Source of the DNA: an uncultured Chloracidobacterium sp.
GTDB taxonomy: Bacteria; Acidobacteriota; Blastocatellia; Pyrinomonadales; Pyrinomonadaceae
DNA length: 64,000 nucleotides
Assembly: GCA_936914845.1 (NCBI GenBank)
Contig: CAKZGE010000001.1
Location: forward strand, 124,001 to 188,000
Direction of reading: 5' to 3'
A program made the translations under genes and the position numbers. The notes under the pieces are model-generated. The model saw only the letters and a program-made list of their open reading frames with translations. It ran no database searches and had not been told where the DNA came from. Of the stretch, positions 62,186 to 64,000 are shown in pieces; within the stretch, counting starts at the first letter, position 1; every line of letters starts with the position of its first letter.

Positions 62186-62930
62186 TCTGAAGCCGAAAAG
62201 TATGGTCATCTATCTCTTTCTTTAAGATCGAGTCTATGATCCGTTTCGTTAGCTTTCTATTGTTTGACACCGCTGCTCCGCTCTGCACCGCCCACTCAAC
62301 CAGATCAGCCGGCGAAAGCTTGCGGATCTGTTGAAAAAGCTCGCGGTCGAGCCCGCCCAGAGAGTTCTCTTCACCTACTCGGCGACATTTAATGCAGTAG
62401 ATATGCGGAACGCCGGCAATGACGGATCGCTCAGTCGCGGTAAAAACCCGTTCGCATTGCGCACACGCCGAGATATCCGGAAAGAATCCTCCGAGCCTTA
62501 GAAGCCACGTTTCAAAATAGAGTGTAATTAGACCGATGGACTTTGGCTCTGCGGCCGAAACGTCCATACAAGCTGCTATCATTCGATAGACCCGTTCATC
62601 CGGGTCATGGGGCGGAAGAAATGCGATAGTAAGCTCCGCCATGTAGGACCATGCCCCAAGTATCTGAGGTTCGCTGGCAGCGGAAAAAGACGATCTCAGC
62701 AATTCGGCCTGTTGTATAGACACAAGCTCGCGCTCCTCATTCTGGAAAAAGCTTATATTTGAACGGGAGAACGGCTCCAAAGAACTGCCAAATTGACTTT
62801 TCAATCGTTTAGTTCCCTTCGCTACCCCCCGGACAATTCCGTAATTTCGCGAAAGAAACACCACGATCCTGTCAGCCTCAGCTAAATTATGCGTACGCAG
62901 CACGAGGCTTTCTGATTCGAAAAGAGGCAT
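62181..62930 (-). CDS. recO: DNA repair protein RecO
   Basis: 249 residues. The N-terminal OB-fold begins at MPLFESESLVLRTHNLAEADRIVVFLS, the usual RecO start, so the ATG at 62930 is chosen over 62960. A zinc-finger is formed by CAQC and CIKC near residues 148-170. RecO loads RecA onto SSB-covered DNA with RecR. It lies between a small membrane gene upstream and lptF-lptG downstream, all in one direction with almost no spacing. Confidence 0.9.
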   Translation of the reverse strand: MPLFESESLVLRTHNLAEADRIVVFLSRNYGIVRGVAKGTKRLKSQFGSSLEPFSRSNISFFQNEERELVSIQQAELLRSSFSAASEPQILGAWSYMAELTIAFLPPHDPDERVYRMIAACMDVSAAEPKSIGLITLYFETWLLRLGGFFPDISACAQCERVFTATERSVIAGVPHIYCIKCRRVGEENSLGGLDRELFQQIRKLSPADLVEWAVQSGAAVSNNRKLTKRIIDSILKKEIDDHTFRLQI

Positions 62931-62935
62931 GAAGT

Positions 62936-63103
62936 CTATGGTATGAAATAGAGGACCCACGCGATAACAAGACTTATGACGAGGAATTGAACGAAAGACT
63001 TTCCGGCATAAAACAATTTGTCACGCATCGTGCCGTCGGAAAAAACACCGAAACAAGCAGAAACCAAAAAAGCGAATCCAACCAAATAAAGAAAATGTAT
63101 CAT
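62936..63103 (-). CDS. 55-residue two-helix membrane protein
   Basis: A small gene that is easy to miss. Minus-strand ATG at 63103 preceded by a clear SD (GGGAGG), overlapping the stop of the upstream DUF6677-like gene by four bases (ATGA), and ending five bases before the recO ATG. The product starts MIHFLYLVGFAFLVSACF, has a short polar loop (DGTMRDKLFYAGK) and a second hydrophobic helix ending AWVLYFIP. Two membrane passes with both ends likely on the same side. Function unknown; tight coupling argues that it is real. Confidence 0.7.
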   Translation of the reverse strand: MIHFLYLVGFAFLVSACFGVFSDGTMRDKLFYAGKSFVQFLVISLVIAWVLYFIP

Positions 63104-63480
63104 CGCTTCCTCCCAAGATTGATATCGATCGCGTCCATCACCGCAAGATAATTAAGCAATCCGGCCGTTTCCAAAAACCTTCCCCCGTATTCGAATGTAG
63201 CTCTCGCCGCTACTTTTGAGTCTGGTGTTGCTGAAATAATATAGCTGATGACAGTTCCGAGTCCATTGCCGAATTTGGCGAAGAGGTTAAGAAGATAGAG
63301 GAGGGCTCCATCCTTAAAATCAAAACCGGGATAGTATGCGCCACCGCTGATAACGGCAATTATGAACATCGTCCAGATCGCGGCAAGGATAACGAGTCCG
63401 CGCTTGATCCTGCCCTGGATAATATGTCCGACCCCGGGAAGAAACCAGCCTACTAAAGCAACGACGATTGTATTATCCAT
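63100..63480 (-). CDS. DUF6677-like membrane protein
   Basis: 126 residues. VALVGWFLPGVGHIIQGRIKRGLVILAAIWTMF shows the G-W-x-x-P-G-x-G-H motif seen in DUF6677/TM2-like proteins; a second hydrophobic region follows near 65-85. Function unknown. It is the first gene of a cluster with the 55-residue protein, recO and lptF-lptG. TAAAAT lies three bases before the ATG and no SD is visible. Confidence 0.65.
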   Translation of the reverse strand: MDNTIVVALVGWFLPGVGHIIQGRIKRGLVILAAIWTMFIIAVISGGAYYPGFDFKDGALLYLLNLFAKFGNGLGTVISYIISATPDSKVAARATFEYGGRFLETAGLLNYLAVMDAIDINLGRKR

Positions 63481-63663
63481 AAAATTTTAGCGATGAACTT
63501 ACTTTAACTGTCTGATATAGGACATTTACCAAAATACCTTATCCTAACCGGCCTAAATATTCAGCATGCAGATGTTGGGGCACGCTGTGGGTCTTCACTA
63601 CTCAAAGTTAACGCATTTAGTTAAGAATTTCCCGCAATCTATTATAACTTATATTGCTTATAG

Positions 63664-63999
63664 CTAACCACCTGACGATCTCGACCCCTGCGAACAACTG
63701 CTGATAAACCTTTCAAACAATTGTTTCGAAACGGGGTCAGTATCCCATGATAGTTCCGGATGCCATTGCACACCGATACAGTAGCTTGATCCTTCGGCAT
63801 CTTCAATACATTCAACTACACCATCATCTGCCCATGCTGTTGCGGTCAACCCTTTTCCAATATCCCTTACCGCCTGATGGTGATGCGAATTGACGAAGAT
63901 CGACTCCTTGCCGCAGATCTCATTTAAAAGACTGCCCGATTTCACTGATATTTGATGCGAATTCCTAGCCAAAGGCACGCCTTGTTCATGCTTAATGGC
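63664..63999 (-). CDS. Class I glutamine amidotransferase-like hydrolase (C-terminal part only)
   Basis: The last about 110 residues of a PuuD-like gamma-glutamyl-gamma-aminobutyrate hydrolase (peptidase C26); the gene continues beyond the right edge, since the frame stays open (A-I-K-H-E-Q-G before the GTG at 63978). VNSHHHQAVRDIGKGL and GVQWHPE carry the family pattern, the latter with the catalytic His and Glu. The nucleophile cysteine is outside the window. The 183 bases between this gene and the DUF6677-like gene are AT-rich and show no further gene. Confidence 0.82.
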   Translation of the reverse strand, partial: AIKHEQGVPLARNSHQISVKSGSLLNEICGKESIFVNSHHHQAVRDIGKGLTATAWADDGVVECIEDAEGSSYCIGVQWHPELSWDTDPVSKQLFERFISSCSQGSRSSGG

Positions 64000-64000
64000 G

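Overview
The window looks like an ordinary chromosomal segment of a Gram-negative (diderm) bacterium. The mix of genes (an LptF/LptG-type exporter, a patatin fused to an outer-membrane barrel, heptose and exopolysaccharide genes, archaeal-type AsnRS, DUF6526- and DUF6677-like proteins) suggests Acidobacteriota, perhaps the Blastocatellia/Pyrinomonadaceae branch. That placement is inference from gene content. There is no rRNA, prophage, insertion sequence or CRISPR array. Genes are tightly packed, many starts lack a Shine-Dalgarno (SD) sequence, and several -10 boxes sit 6 to 9 bases before the start codon.

Layout. 1-10.96 kb: hydrolases, a phosphodiesterase, asnS, an ABC exporter, and the AmgK/MurU cell-wall recycling pair. 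11-18.9 kb: an MFS transporter, a LOG-family protein, a zinc-ribbon/AIM24 protein, a PTS enzyme I, the RNase P RNA, a ribbon-helix-helix protein, a TPR protein and prepilin peptidase. 18.9-27 kb: a type Vd patatin, tRNA-Gly and tRNA-Cys, a peptide-binding lipoprotein, nagZ and mutS. 27.1-42.9 kb: a one-direction exopolysaccharide locus with Wza-like export protein, Wzc-like kinase, plant-like GDP-mannose 3,5-epimerase, glycosyltransferases, flippase, polymerase, ADP-heptose genes (including an HldC-GmhA fusion) and a WecA/WbpL-type initiating transferase.

42.9-45.9 kb holds the most unusual part. An HPr-kinase-like protein is followed by two paralogous proteins, each a PqqD-type domain, then an internal twin-arginine-like signal segment ending in an Ala-X-Ala site, then a short tail with six cysteines. 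A nucleotidyltransferase-like gene (NTP_transf_5 type) comes next. The two paralogs keep the domain and signal almost unchanged and vary in the cysteine tail, as expected of leader and core in peptide precursors. Each has its own strong ribosome-binding site, and the first has a strong promoter and terminator. I propose a peptide-modification/export system attached to the polysaccharide locus.

45.8-64 kb is housekeeping: tsaB-rimI, a YdcH-like gene, a PQQ-propeller protein, ssb, accA, dnaE, miaB, a bifunctional nuclease, parAB, metK-ahcY with an 11-bp hairpin between them, a fused lptF-lptG, recO, an overlooked 55-residue membrane protein, and the end of a glutamine-amidotransferase-like gene cut by the right edge.
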